From: Nodosilinea sp. PGN35
GTDB taxonomy: Bacteria; Cyanobacteriota; Cyanobacteriia; Phormidesmidales; Phormidesmidaceae
Direction: 5' to 3'
NCBI RefSeq assembly: GCF_029109325.1
Contig: NZ_JAQKQJ010000010.1
Location: forward strand, 868,001-932,000
Length of the DNA stretch: 64,000 nt
Each line of letters starts with the position of its first letter. The stretch's first letter is position 1. The position numbers and the translations under genes are program-made. Below the pieces are notes generated by a model that worked only from the letters and a program-made list of their open reading frames with translations, was not told the DNA's origin and did no database searches. Of this stretch, positions 1-8,721 are shown piece after piece.

Positions 1-1
1 A

Positions 2-547
2 TCGCCCCTGGCAGCGGCTTCCACCGCCTCTGGCGGGTCGCTGCCCCTGGGCACCGGGGCCGGGGGCGAGCTGCGCATCGACCTGTGGGAGGCCATTCAG
101 CAGGGCCGCCTGGCCGCCGACCCGGTGATTTTAGACGGCGACGAAATTGTGGTGGCCCGTGCCCAGGTGATCTCCCCCGAACAGCAGCAGCAGTTTTTGC
201 GCTCCACCGTCGCCCCGGCGGAACTCTCCATCAGCGTGGCCGGGGAGGTGCGCCAGCCGGGCCGCACCGTGGTGGTGCCCGTCGGCGGGGTCAGCGCGGC
301 GGTGGCGGCGGCGGGCGGCCCCACCAACGACGCCAACCTGAACGAGATCGTGCTGTTTCGTATGGCCCCCAACGGCCAGCTCACCCAGCAGACCTTCCGC
401 TTTGGCGAAGACTCGGGGCCGCTGCACCAGGGGGACGTGATTTTGGTCAACCGCAACGCCACCGGCAATGTGGGCAGCGTGTTCAACTTCCTGGGCACCC
501 TGCTCAACCCCTTCAGCGCCCTGTCCAACATCTTCAACAACGACTAG
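2..547 (+). CDS. Polysaccharide export protein, SLBB domain (C-terminal part)
   Basis: The reading frame is open from the window edge to TAG at 545-547, so only the C-terminal ~181 residues are present. It contains an SLBB-like beta-grasp segment (ELSISVAGEVRQPGRTVVVP followed by AAVAAAGGPTNDANLNEIVLFR) and ends in a short hydrophobic tail (FNFLGTLLNPFSALSNIF). This pattern is typical of Wza/GumB-type outer-membrane export proteins, which form the exit channel for capsular or extracellular polysaccharide. The genes that follow (polymerase, flippase, glycosyltransferases) support that role. The N-terminal export domain and signal peptide would lie outside the window. Confidence 0.8.
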   Translation, partial: SPLAAASTASGGSLPLGTGAGGELRIDLWEAIQQGRLAADPVILDGDEIVVARAQVISPEQQQQFLRSTVAPAELSISVAGEVRQPGRTVVVPVGGVSAAVAAAGGPTNDANLNEIVLFRMAPNGQLTQQTFRFGEDSGPLHQGDVILVNRNATGNVGSVFNFLGTLLNPFSALSNIFNND

Positions 548-631
548 CGTTTAGCTCCTGTCTCGAGGGTGGTGCGTGGCGGCGCACCGGCCCTACCGCC
601 ACCCGCTGCTGTCGATTCTTCAGGTACAACC

Positions 632-2044
632 ATGGCTGTTTCCCCCACCAACACTACCCCCGACTGGCGGCGATCGCTGCTGGCGGCGGTGCTGGCGGCG
701 ATCGCTGGACTGGCCATCGGCGGGGCGGCGGGGGCTTCGCCGCTGCTGATCGCCGTGGGGCTGGTGGCCCTGGGGCTGGGCCTCAGCCTGGTGATCCGGC
801 TTGAGTACACGGTGCTGGCGCTGTTCATTGTGCGCAGCGGCCTGGATCTGTTTTCCAACTACCAGCTGCCGGTGGCCTTTGCCCTGGGTATCGACGCCCT
901 GGCCATCGGCTTTGTGGCGCTGCTGCTGATGGGTCGCCGCCGCGTTCACCTGGACGGATTCTGGGTGTTTTTTGCCCTGTGGGTGGCGCTGCAGGGGCTG
1001 TGGGTAGTGCTGATGGGGCTGGGCACCCCCGGCATGGAGCGGGCGCTGCTGCCCTCGGCGGTGCGCGAGTGGGTGCGGCTGTTCTCCTGGCTGCTGGGCT
1101 ACCTGCTGATTCTGCAATTCAAAGACCGCCTGCCGCCCCAGCGGGTGCTGGGGCTGCTGTTTTTGGCCCTGGTGATTCCACTGCTGACGGCGACGATGCA
1201 GATGGTGGTGCCACCCCACCTGCTGCCGGGGGTGCTGGTGTTCGATGGCGACGGGGCCTTTGAGGCCAACTCCCGCATCAGCGGCAGCCTGGGCCACTCC
1301 AACACCTTTGGCACCTACGTGCTGTTTTTCCTGGGCCTGACCTACTGGAAAATGCTCCATTCCCAGCGGCGGCTGGGCTGGCTGGCGCTGATGGGGGTGC
1401 TGGCGTTCTTTTTAGTCAGCACCAAGGCGCTGGGGGCCCTGGCCATGTTTGGCACCTTCATTCTGCTGGTGACCATTCCCAAGCTGTCTCTCGGACGGCT
1501 GCTGGGCAGCGGGGTGCTGGCGGGGGCGATCGCCGTGCTGTTTACCAGCACCGAGTTTGGCCGCGATCGCCTGGCCTCCCTGTACGACACCCCCCTGCTG
1601 AATCCAGAGATCAACTGGTCGCGATCGATTCTGCTGTCCTGGTTTGACGGCAACAGCTTCAACTGGCGCATTGCCCAGTGGACTTTTCTGACCGACGCCT
1701 GGCGCGAAGCACCGCTGCTGGGGCGGGGGCTAAACAGCAGTTCCTACCTCAGCGTATTTCAGAACTACGCCCACAACGACTATGTGCGGGCGCTGGCGGA
1801 GGGCGGCATTGTGGGTCTGGGGCTTTTCCTGCTATTTCTGGGTGCCCAGGCGTTCTGGCTGGCCCGCATCATCTGCCGCCATCCCCCTAACCATCCCCGG
1901 CGCAACCTGGCGCTGATTCTGCTGGCGTTCTTGGGGGCCTCCCTGGTGGGCATGAGCACCGAAAACATCTGGTCCCACACCACCCTTTATTACTACTGGT
2001 GGCTCATTTTTGCGGTGTTGAGCTGGGAGTGGTCCAGCGCTTGA
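632..2044 (+). CDS. O-antigen ligase/polymerase family membrane protein (Wzy/WaaL-like)
   Basis: About 470 residues with roughly ten hydrophobic segments. A large loop contains GHSNTFGTY and, further on, LLGRGLNSSSYLSVFQNYAHNDYVRALAEGG, the H-N-D-Y/E-G pattern typical of O-antigen ligase/polymerase proteins. Such inner-membrane enzymes polymerise or transfer undecaprenyl-linked glycans. I prefer ATG 632 over the upstream in-frame GTG-type start, which would add a Pro/Ala-rich extension and come within 25 bp of the previous stop. It lies between the export gene and a flippase, so it is probably the polymerase of a Wzx/Wzy pathway. Ligase against polymerase cannot be decided from sequence alone. 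Confidence 0.8.
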   Translation: MAVSPTNTTPDWRRSLLAAVLAAIAGLAIGGAAGASPLLIAVGLVALGLGLSLVIRLEYTVLALFIVRSGLDLFSNYQLPVAFALGIDALAIGFVALLLMGRRRVHLDGFWVFFALWVALQGLWVVLMGLGTPGMERALLPSAVREWVRLFSWLLGYLLILQFKDRLPPQRVLGLLFLALVIPLLTATMQMVVPPHLLPGVLVFDGDGAFEANSRISGSLGHSNTFGTYVLFFLGLTYWKMLHSQRRLGWLALMGVLAFFLVSTKALGALAMFGTFILLVTIPKLSLGRLLGSGVLAGAIAVLFTSTEFGRDRLASLYDTPLLNPEINWSRSILLSWFDGNSFNWRIAQWTFLTDAWREAPLLGRGLNSSSYLSVFQNYAHNDYVRALAEGGIVGLGLFLLFLGAQAFWLARIICRHPPNHPRRNLALILLAFLGASLVGMSTENIWSHTTLYYYWWLIFAVLSWEWSSA

Positions 2045-2171
2045 GCGTGCTACCCCTGCCCCAGAGATTGCTGGTGCCCGACCGTCTCTCCCCTCTGGGT
2101 GCCGTCTTGACCTACTGTTCTCAGCCACGAGCTTTACGGATTGACCTTCTCCCTTGGAGCCCTCCCCAGCC

Positions 2172-3599
2172 ATGACCAACGACCTCAATCTGGACAAGCT
2201 CAAGGCCAAAGTTGTCAGGGGCGGTATCTCCCTTACGGTGGGCAAGCTCGCGGCGGTGGTTCTGTCCCTGGTCAGCGTGCTGTTTATCGCGCGCCTGTTG
2301 GGGCCAGAACAGTACGGCATTGTCGCCATTACCCTCGGCACCTTTTACTTTTTTATCTGGATCAGCAAGTTTGGTCTCAACGTTTACCTGGTCAGAGAAA
2401 CCTCCCTGGAGGGGGATTCTGTCCGGCAGATTCTGGCCTTCTTCGTCACAGCCGGGCTGGTATTCTGCGGTCTGCTGTACCTGTCAGCGCCGCTCTTTGG
2501 CTGGTGGACGGGGCGGGCTGAAATCGCGGCCACGATGCGATGGATTGCGCTGCCCGTGTGGCTGGAGATGCTGGCCAGTGTGCCCATCGCCATGCTGGAA
2601 CGGGAGGTGCGCTTTGCCGAGGTGGGCCTGATTGAGATTGCCGCCCAGATCGCCAACTACCTGGTGGCGATTCCCCTGGTGCTGGTGACCCAGACCTACT
2701 GGGGGCCGGTGGTGGGCATTGGTGTGCAGTTTGCGGTGCTGCTGGGGCTGGCCCAGTGGCGACACCCGGTGCCCTGGGGCTGGCGCTGGCAGCCGACGGT
2801 GCTGACCCCCGCCCTGCGCTACGGGCTGGGCTACTCCGGGTCGGACTTTATTCTGTCGCTGCGGAGTTTGACGATTCCAATTGTGGTCAGCCGCCTAGCG
2901 GGGGTGGAGGTGGCGGGGCTGGTCAGTATCTCGGTGCGATTTGTGGAACAGCTGGCGATTCTGCGGATCGTGGTGCGGCGCATGTCCATCAGCGTGATGG
3001 CCAAGCTGCTGGATGCCCCCGAAAAGGTTCGCCAGACCATCAGCCGCGGGATGGCCTACCAGATGCTGCTGGTGGGGCCAGCCTGCGGGCTATTTGCCTG
3101 TGCGGCTATGGCGGTGGTGCCGCTGATGTTTGGCGATCGCTGGATCCCCAGCGCCCAGATCTTTCCCCTGGTGGCTGTGGCTATCATTGCGGCCACGCTG
3201 TTCGATCTGCACGTTGCGGCCCTGTACGCTATTGGTCGTAACGACAAAGTGGCGCAGTTCAATGCCGTCTACATCGGGCTGTTTTGGCTGGGCTGCCTGC
3301 TGCTGATTCCCGCCTACGGCATCTGGGGCTATGGGCTGGCGGAGGTGCTGGCCATTCCCGCCTACGGACTGATGCATCGGTTCTTGAGTCAGACCTTTGG
3401 GGCCCCGGACTATCGCCAGGGGGCAATGTTTATGCTGGCCACCCTGCCCCCGCTGTTTAGCAGCCTGTGGCTGCCCGTCGGCCCCAGCGGCCTGGTTTTT
3501 CTGCTTAGCTATGGCGGTCTGCTGGCGGTCAGTCGGGAGGCGCGTCAACTGGTGCGCGAACTGCTGCTGAGCTGGCGATCGCGCCGTCAGCCCGTCTAG
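2172..3599 (+). CDS. Oligosaccharide flippase (Wzx/MATE-like)
   Basis: About 475 residues with 12-14 predicted membrane spans. The N-terminus (GGISLTVGKLAAVVLSLVSV followed by ARLLGPEQYGIVAI) is a classic polysaccharide-synthesis (PST/Wzx) signature. It would flip lipid-linked repeat units across the inner membrane. ATG 2172 is preferred over an in-frame TTG at 2154. It follows the polymerase gene by 127 bp and precedes glycosyltransferases, consistent with one biosynthetic cluster. Confidence 0.85.
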   Translation: MTNDLNLDKLKAKVVRGGISLTVGKLAAVVLSLVSVLFIARLLGPEQYGIVAITLGTFYFFIWISKFGLNVYLVRETSLEGDSVRQILAFFVTAGLVFCGLLYLSAPLFGWWTGRAEIAATMRWIALPVWLEMLASVPIAMLEREVRFAEVGLIEIAAQIANYLVAIPLVLVTQTYWGPVVGIGVQFAVLLGLAQWRHPVPWGWRWQPTVLTPALRYGLGYSGSDFILSLRSLTIPIVVSRLAGVEVAGLVSISVRFVEQLAILRIVVRRMSISVMAKLLDAPEKVRQTISRGMAYQMLLVGPACGLFACAAMAVVPLMFGDRWIPSAQIFPLVAVAIIAATLFDLHVAALYAIGRNDKVAQFNAVYIGLFWLGCLLLIPAYGIWGYGLAEVLAIPAYGLMHRFLSQTFGAPDYRQGAMFMLATLPPLFSSLWLPVGPSGLVFLLSYGGLLAVSREARQLVRELLLSWRSRRQPV

Positions 3600-3660
3600 C
3601 CCCTGCGCCGGGGGACCCGGCCCGGTCCAATCTCCACCGTCACTACCTTGAGCTATAAAC

Positions 3661-4863
3661 ATGCTAGATCACCCTAGTCCCCCTCAATCCCGACCACAAA
3701 ATCAGCCGCGATCGCGCTACCGGGTGGTGCTGGTGCACCCCAGCGCCGGGGTCAACTGGAGCGGCGGCTCCGAGAGCTTCGCCATCGAGATGAGTCGGCA
3801 CCTCAGCCCCTACTTTGACGTAGAACTGCTGGCGGGGGGATCAGGGGTGCCCAACTACTATCCGGCGGGGGGCATTCCGCGCACCCTGGGCCGCAGGCTG
3901 TTGCGCCACCCCCGCATCTACCCTCTGCTGAAGCGGTTTTCGACCCACCCCGACATTGTGCTGGAACACCTCACCAGCTTTCCGACCTGCGCCCTGCGGC
4001 TGCTGAGTCGGCCAGCGGATCTGATCTTTCCCTGCAACGACTACGGCGGGCTGGCCGTGGCGGCCTTGGTGCGCCGCTTTCGCCCCACGCCCGTGCTGTT
4101 CAAGGTTCACAACGGGCTGTTGGGAGACGGCAAACCCCTGCGGCGGGCGCTGCGGTTTCGGCCCGACCACCTGCTGGTGTTTTCCGCCGAGATGGAGGCC
4201 GTTGTCCACCGCAGCCATCCCCACCAGGCCACCTCCAGCCTGCCCAACGGCATCGACCTGGAGCGGTTTGCGCCGGGGCTTCCCCCCCTGGCCCTGGGGC
4301 TGCCGCGCCCTGTAATTCTGTGCGTCGCCTCCCTGGATCGCCGGGACCACAAGCGGGTGCATCTGGCGATCGAGGCGGTCCATCGCCTGGGGCAGGGCAG
4401 CCTGCTGATCGGCGGCAACGGCCCCGATCGCGCCTACTACCAGGCCATGGGCGAGCGGCTGCTGGGCCGCCATCGCGTTTCAATTCGCAGCTTTCCCTAC
4501 GACCAGATGCCCTCGGTGTTCAACAGTGCCGACCTGTTCACCCTGCCCTCCGACCAGGAACCCTTTGGCAATGTCTACCTGGAGGCGATGGCCTGCGGGC
4601 TGCCCGTGGTGGCCACCGACGACCCCAGCCGCCGCGCCATCGTCGGCCAGGCCGGCGTGCTCTGCGACGTCACCCAGCCCGAGGCCTACGCCGCCGCGCT
4701 GCGCCAGGCCCTGGGGCGAGACTGGGGCACCCTGCCCCGGTCAACTGCCGACCGCTTTGGCTGGGAGACCATCGCCCTCCAGTATCGGGATTTGATTCTC
4801 TCCATGATTGAAGCCCGCCGCACGCAACCCCACAGCGCCAGGAATTATGCAGAATCCCTCTGA
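3661..4863 (+). CDS. Glycosyltransferase family 4 (GT-B)
   Basis: A 400-residue GT-B enzyme. The N-terminal Rossmann half contains a GGSESFAIEMSRHL acceptor-side motif. The C-terminal half has VASLDRRDHKRVHLAIEA and the family-defining E-x7-E motif in EPFGNVYLEAMACGLPVVAT (around residue 300). It should add a sugar from a nucleotide-sugar donor to the lipid-linked glycan in the cytosol. Start ATG 3661 follows the flippase stop by 61 bp. The 3' end overlaps the next gene by 17 bp, indicating co-translation. Donor and acceptor sugars cannot be assigned. Confidence 0.87.
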   Translation: MLDHPSPPQSRPQNQPRSRYRVVLVHPSAGVNWSGGSESFAIEMSRHLSPYFDVELLAGGSGVPNYYPAGGIPRTLGRRLLRHPRIYPLLKRFSTHPDIVLEHLTSFPTCALRLLSRPADLIFPCNDYGGLAVAALVRRFRPTPVLFKVHNGLLGDGKPLRRALRFRPDHLLVFSAEMEAVVHRSHPHQATSSLPNGIDLERFAPGLPPLALGLPRPVILCVASLDRRDHKRVHLAIEAVHRLGQGSLLIGGNGPDRAYYQAMGERLLGRHRVSIRSFPYDQMPSVFNSADLFTLPSDQEPFGNVYLEAMACGLPVVATDDPSRRAIVGQAGVLCDVTQPEAYAAALRQALGRDWGTLPRSTADRFGWETIALQYRDLILSMIEARRTQPHSARNYAESL

Positions 4864-6475
4864 GTCCCTTTCCGCCGCCCGCTACGGCCCGCACCGCCGA
4901 CCGCTCGACTGGGTTCTGGCCCACTGGCGACTGGGGCTGCTGCTGGGGCACCTGGCCATTGCCCTGCCCCTGGCCATCATCCTCAATGTCTGGGTCGATG
5001 AGGCCTACTCCCTCAACACTGTCCAGGACGGCCTCTGGCTGGCGGTGCAGCGGGCCATCACCGTGGAACAACAGCCGCCCCTCTACTTTGCCCTGCTGGC
5101 GCTGTGGCAGCAGGGGCACGGATCCATCGTGGGTGCCCGTCTGCTGTCGGTGCTCTGCTCCGGGATAGCGGTGTGGCTAGCGCCCGCCATCAGTCGCCGC
5201 TACGCACCCCGCCTGCATCCGGCCTGGATGCAGGCGGCGGTGGCCCTCCACCCCTACCTGATCTGGGCGGCGGTGGAAATTCGGCCCTACGCCCTGGGCA
5301 TTGCGCTGACGGCGCTGATGCTGGTGGTTTTCTACGATGGATTTTTGCACCCCGACGGTGCCCGTCCCCGGGCCAGGGTGGCCTATGGGATCGTTGCAGT
5401 GGCCGCCGCCTACGTTAACTATCTGCTGGTGCTGGGTCTGGTGGCCAACGCGGTGGCCCTGCTGGTGGTCCAGCGGCGGGCGTTCTGGCCCCACGCTCGG
5501 GTGCTGACGCTGGCGGCGATCGCCTGGGTGCCCCTGGCCCTGCCCGCGTTTTTGCAGCTCTCCGCTAGCAGCGATTCCCTGGCCCACCTGTCCAGTTCGC
5601 TGCTGGACAGCGCCAAGCACACCCTGGGGCGCACCCTGATCCACACTGTTTCCACCTGCCCAGGGCACTGGCAGGGATGGCAGCGGGGGCTGTGCTACCG
5701 CCTGGTGGCGCTGGTGGTACCGGCCATGGTAGCGCTGGTGGGCTGGCGGCTGTGGCGAGGGCGGTGCCGCCCCGCTTTGGCCCAGGGGGTGCTGTGGGGG
5801 TCTACGGCGGTGACGCTGCTGCTGCTGCTGCTGCTGCTGTACGCCACCGATCGCGCCAGCCGGGCCGAGAGCTATACCTTTATTCTGTTTGTGCCGGTGA
5901 TCGCCAGCCTGTTGGCGGCCTTCTCTGACCTGCGGCAGGGCGATCGCAGGCGGCTGCTGGGTTGGTGGATGGGAGCCGTGGTGTTGCCCGCCTATCTGCT
6001 CACCCTGGCAGTGAGCTACAGCCCCCTGGCCAAAATGGGGGACTGGCAGCGGGTGGCCCACACCATCCAGGCCCAGGAGGGGCCAAATCAGCCCATCCTG
6101 GTGTTCTACGCCGAGGCCGCCTTACCCTTTAACCACCACTACCGGGGCATCAATACCGTTGTGCCCATTCCCCAGGCGGTGGGGGTCGAAGGCTATAACT
6201 TTCAGGATGGGGCCCTACGGGATGTAGCCCAGGTAGAAGCAGCCCTGGCAGGATTGGCAGGCCGTTTTGACACCGCCTGGCTGATTACCATGCCCAACGA
6301 GCACCTGGATGACCCCAGTCTGGGAGAATGCCCGGTGCTGGGGCTGGCGATGAACTGCGGGATCCTGGAGGACTATGTGCGATCGCACTACACCGTCAGC
6401 GATCGCCAGGACTTCTACCATGCCACCCTGCGGCGTCTCCAGCCCCTGCCCACCCCAGCCGAGCTTGTCCGCTAA
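4847..6475 (+). CDS. Polytopic glycosyltransferase, GT39/ArnT-like
   Basis: About 542 residues. A first membrane helix is followed by VDEAYSLNTVQDG, where the DE pair in the first periplasmic loop is the hallmark of GT39/PMT/ArnT-type lipid-sugar-dependent transferases. About nine more hydrophobic segments follow, then a soluble C-terminal domain. ATG 4847 has an AGGA ribosome site 5-6 bp upstream and is favoured over TTG 4808. It probably modifies glycan or protein at the outer face of the inner membrane using a polyprenyl-phosphate sugar. It is the last host gene before the transposon. Confidence 0.72.
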   Translation: MQNPSESLSAARYGPHRRPLDWVLAHWRLGLLLGHLAIALPLAIILNVWVDEAYSLNTVQDGLWLAVQRAITVEQQPPLYFALLALWQQGHGSIVGARLLSVLCSGIAVWLAPAISRRYAPRLHPAWMQAAVALHPYLIWAAVEIRPYALGIALTALMLVVFYDGFLHPDGARPRARVAYGIVAVAAAYVNYLLVLGLVANAVALLVVQRRAFWPHARVLTLAAIAWVPLALPAFLQLSASSDSLAHLSSSLLDSAKHTLGRTLIHTVSTCPGHWQGWQRGLCYRLVALVVPAMVALVGWRLWRGRCRPALAQGVLWGSTAVTLLLLLLLLYATDRASRAESYTFILFVPVIASLLAAFSDLRQGDRRRLLGWWMGAVVLPAYLLTLAVSYSPLAKMGDWQRVAHTIQAQEGPNQPILVFYAEAALPFNHHYRGINTVVPIPQAVGVEGYNFQDGALRDVAQVEAALAGLAGRFDTAWLITMPNEHLDDPSLGECPVLGLAMNCGILEDYVRSHYTVSDRQDFYHATLRRLQPLPTPAELVR

Positions 6476-6612
6476 ATGAGCTATAGCCTGGTTTTCCTGC
6501 TGCGCCCCGATCTGCAAAAGATTCCTGGCGGCCTGCTGTTTTCGCTGCGAAAAAAAGCTGCGGCCTAGGGGCCGTCGCGCCGACCCGTACCGGCAGGGAG
6601 CAAACCCACTCT

Positions 6613-6668
6613 ACCGGTGGGTCACTTTACCGATGGGTCACCGATGACAGCTGGAGCGTCACTGTACA
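6613..6668 (+). mobile_element. Relic transposon terminus of an earlier CAST at the same site
   Basis: Positions 6639-6668 (CACCGATGACA...GTCACTGTACA) match the CRISPR-side terminus of the intact element (29121-29150) at 26 of 30 positions and in the same orientation. They abut the same ACATC pentamer (6669-6673). Upstream lie two spaced copies of ACCGRTGGGTCAC (6613-6625, 6629-6641) that look like further TnsB-type sites. No transposase or other end is left between 6475 and here. I read this as the only surviving tip of an older related element that was present when the intact CAST inserted beside it. Confidence 0.75.
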
Positions 6669-6673
6669 ACATC
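6669..6673. repeat. 5-bp target site duplication (tnsB side): ACATC
   Basis: ACATC directly precedes the terminal TGTACA at 6674 and is repeated at 29151-29155 directly after the other terminal TGTACA. Five-bp duplications are the norm for Tn7-like elements including V-K CASTs. Confidence 0.93.
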
Positions 6674-6889
6674 TGTACAGTGACTCATTGCCTGTCATCG
6701 GGGCAAATTCCTGTCGTCAGCCTCAAAGTCCTTATTTCCAAGCGTTTTGAGCATCTTATCAGGTCTTTCAGGTCTCGTCAGGGCCTACGGAGATGGGACA
6801 TATTAGCTGTCGTCTTCCAAAAAAGTGACACACTGCTTGTCGGTTTTCTTCAAAGCCAAAACCAAATAAGTGACAGAATGAGTGTCGTT
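6674..6889. promoter_or_regulatory. tnsB-side transposon end with TnsB-binding-site repeats
   Basis: After the terminal TGTACAGTGAC there are five similar ~20-bp units of form GTGACA-N(6-7)-TGTCGTT: 6680-6700, 6700-6719, 6795-6814, 6825-6844 and 6870-6889. These are the expected TnsB binding sites. The remainder up to tnsB (6890-6994) contains a TACAAT-like -10 hexamer at about 6906 and an AGAGGG ribosome site at about 6981, so the tnsB promoter may overlap or adjoin the last sites, allowing autoregulation (inference). Confidence 0.8.
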
Positions 6890-6994
6890 TTTCAACTGGA
6901 TGGCATACAATACATATGAACTGCTTGCCCTATTGGTGTAACGACTAAAGGCAGGTGAGGGTTAGTTGGCTTTTTGGATTAGAGGGCTAGCTTA

Positions 6995-8719
6995 ATGGTA
7001 TTAGACGTATCCCAGGAGAAGCCAGATCAGCCGCTAGAAGAGGTGTCGCCTGCGAAGAAAGACCCTAATCAATCAGAAGGAATCACGATTGTTGAGCAGC
7101 TAGACGAGGAAGCCCAGCGGAAGCTGGAGGTGCTTCAATCGCTGATAGAACCATGCGATCGCGCCACCTACGGCGAAAAGCTACGCGAGGCGGCTGACAA
7201 GCTGGGGTGTTCTGTCCGAACGGTGCAGCGTTTGGTGAAGCGGTGGGAAGTGGAAGGGGTTTCAGCCCTTGTGTCCTCCGGTAGGGCTGACCAGGGCAAG
7301 CACCGGATTTCTGAATTCTGGCAAAACTTTATCCTCAAGACCTACGAGGCAGGCAACAAGGGCAGTAAGCGCATGAAGCCCAAGCAGGTTGCTGTCAGAG
7401 TACAGGTCAAAGCGCGGGAAATAGGGGATAGCAACCCTCCTAGCTACAAGACGGTGCTGCGGGTGCTAAAGCCCATTATTGAGCGCAGGGAAAAAGCCAA
7501 GAGCATTCGTAGTCCAGGGTGGAGAGGTTCAACACTGTCGGTTAAGACTCGCGAGGGGCAAGACCTCTCGGTAGACTACAGCAACCATGTTTGGCAGTGT
7601 GACCACACCCGTGTCGATGTAATGCTGGTTGACCAGTATGGTGAGATTCTGGGACGGCCTTGGCTGACGACCGTTATTGATACCTACTCGCGCTGCATTA
7701 TGGGCATCAATCTGGGATTTGATGCGCCTAGCTCTCAGGTGGTGGCCCTGGCTCTGCGCCATGCTATTTTGCCGAAAAAGTACGGGCCAGAATACAAGCT
7801 CAACTGTGAATGGGGCACGTTTGGCAAACCCGACCATTTCTATACCGATGGCGGTAAAGACTTTCGCTCTAATCACCTTCAACGCATTGGGGCAGATTTG
7901 GGGTTTGCCTGCCACTTGCGCGATCGCCCTTCAGAGGGTGGTGTCGTAGAGCGGCCCTTCCGCACCTTGAATGACCAGCTATTCTCGACCTTGCCGGGCT
8001 ACACCGGGTCGAATGTTCAGCAGCGCCCCGAAGACACTGAGAAAGATGCCAGTCTCACCTTGCGAGATCTAGGGCATTTGATTGTGCGGTTTGTTTGTGA
8101 CAAATATAATCAAACCCTTGATGCCCGCATGGGTGACCAGACCCGCTTTCAGCGCTGGGAAGCAGGGCTGCCAAAGGTGCCGGAGGTGATCGAAGAGAAG
8201 CACCTAGACGTGTGCCTGATGAAAGAAGGTCGTCGCACGGTACAGCGGGGCGGGCACCTGCAATTTGAGAATTTGATTTATCGGGGCGAAAACCTAGCCG
8301 GGTATGCCGGGGAAGTGGTGTCGATTCGATTCGACCCCAACGACATCACCATGGTGCGGGTCTACCGCAAGGAGGGGGCAGGGGAGGTTTTTCTGACCCG
8401 TGCCTATGCCCAGGGACTGGAGACTGAGCAGCTCTCCTACGAAGAGGCCAAAGCAAGTAGCAAACGCCTGCGGGCTAAGGGCAAGACGATCAGCAATGAG
8501 TCAATTTTGCAGGAAACGGTAGAACGGGATGCCCTGGTGGCGAAGAAAAGTCGGAAACAGCGCCAGAAGGAGGAGCAGGTGCTGGCAAAACCTGCAAGAG
8601 CTGCGGAGCCAGAGCCGATTGAAGCGGATATAGAACAGGAAGAGCCCATAGATGAGGTTGCCCTGAACTTTGATGCCTTTGAGCCAATTGATTTTGATGA
8701 TATTCGTGGAGCTTGGTGA
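6995..8719 (+). CDS. tnsB: Transposase TnsB (type V-K CAST)
   Basis: A 574-residue DDE integrase-fold transposase. It has an N-terminal helix-turn-helix region (about 55-90, GCSVRTVQRLVKRWEVEGV) and a second DNA-binding region. The catalytic domain has D203 (QCDHTR), D285 (FYTDGGKDF) and E319 (GGVVERPFR), followed by a C-terminal beta-barrel and a charged tail that in this family contacts TnsC. It binds the end repeats and performs 3'-end cleavage and strand transfer. ATG 6995 is preceded by an AGAGGG site. The stop overlaps the alternative early starts of tnsC, so the two are translationally coupled. Confidence 0.97.
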   Translation: MVLDVSQEKPDQPLEEVSPAKKDPNQSEGITIVEQLDEEAQRKLEVLQSLIEPCDRATYGEKLREAADKLGCSVRTVQRLVKRWEVEGVSALVSSGRADQGKHRISEFWQNFILKTYEAGNKGSKRMKPKQVAVRVQVKAREIGDSNPPSYKTVLRVLKPIIERREKAKSIRSPGWRGSTLSVKTREGQDLSVDYSNHVWQCDHTRVDVMLVDQYGEILGRPWLTTVIDTYSRCIMGINLGFDAPSSQVVALALRHAILPKKYGPEYKLNCEWGTFGKPDHFYTDGGKDFRSNHLQRIGADLGFACHLRDRPSEGGVVERPFRTLNDQLFSTLPGYTGSNVQQRPEDTEKDASLTLRDLGHLIVRFVCDKYNQTLDARMGDQTRFQRWEAGLPKVPEVIEEKHLDVCLMKEGRRTVQRGGHLQFENLIYRGENLAGYAGEVVSIRFDPNDITMVRVYRKEGAGEVFLTRAYAQGLETEQLSYEEAKASSKRLRAKGKTISNESILQETVERDALVAKKSRKQRQKEEQVLAKPARAAEPEPIEADIEQEEPIDEVALNFDAFEPIDFDDIRGAW

Positions 8720-8721
8720 GC

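Noticed and set aside
6478..6570. A 30-codon frame just after the GT39-like gene
   Set aside because: It is very short, with no motif, lying between the host gene and transposon relic; it could be decayed sequence, but coding cannot be supported.
6617..6919. A 100-codon open frame across the transposon end
   Set aside because: It spans the relic terminus, the target duplication and the TnsB-site repeats, and no domain is seen. It is chance coding within end sequence.
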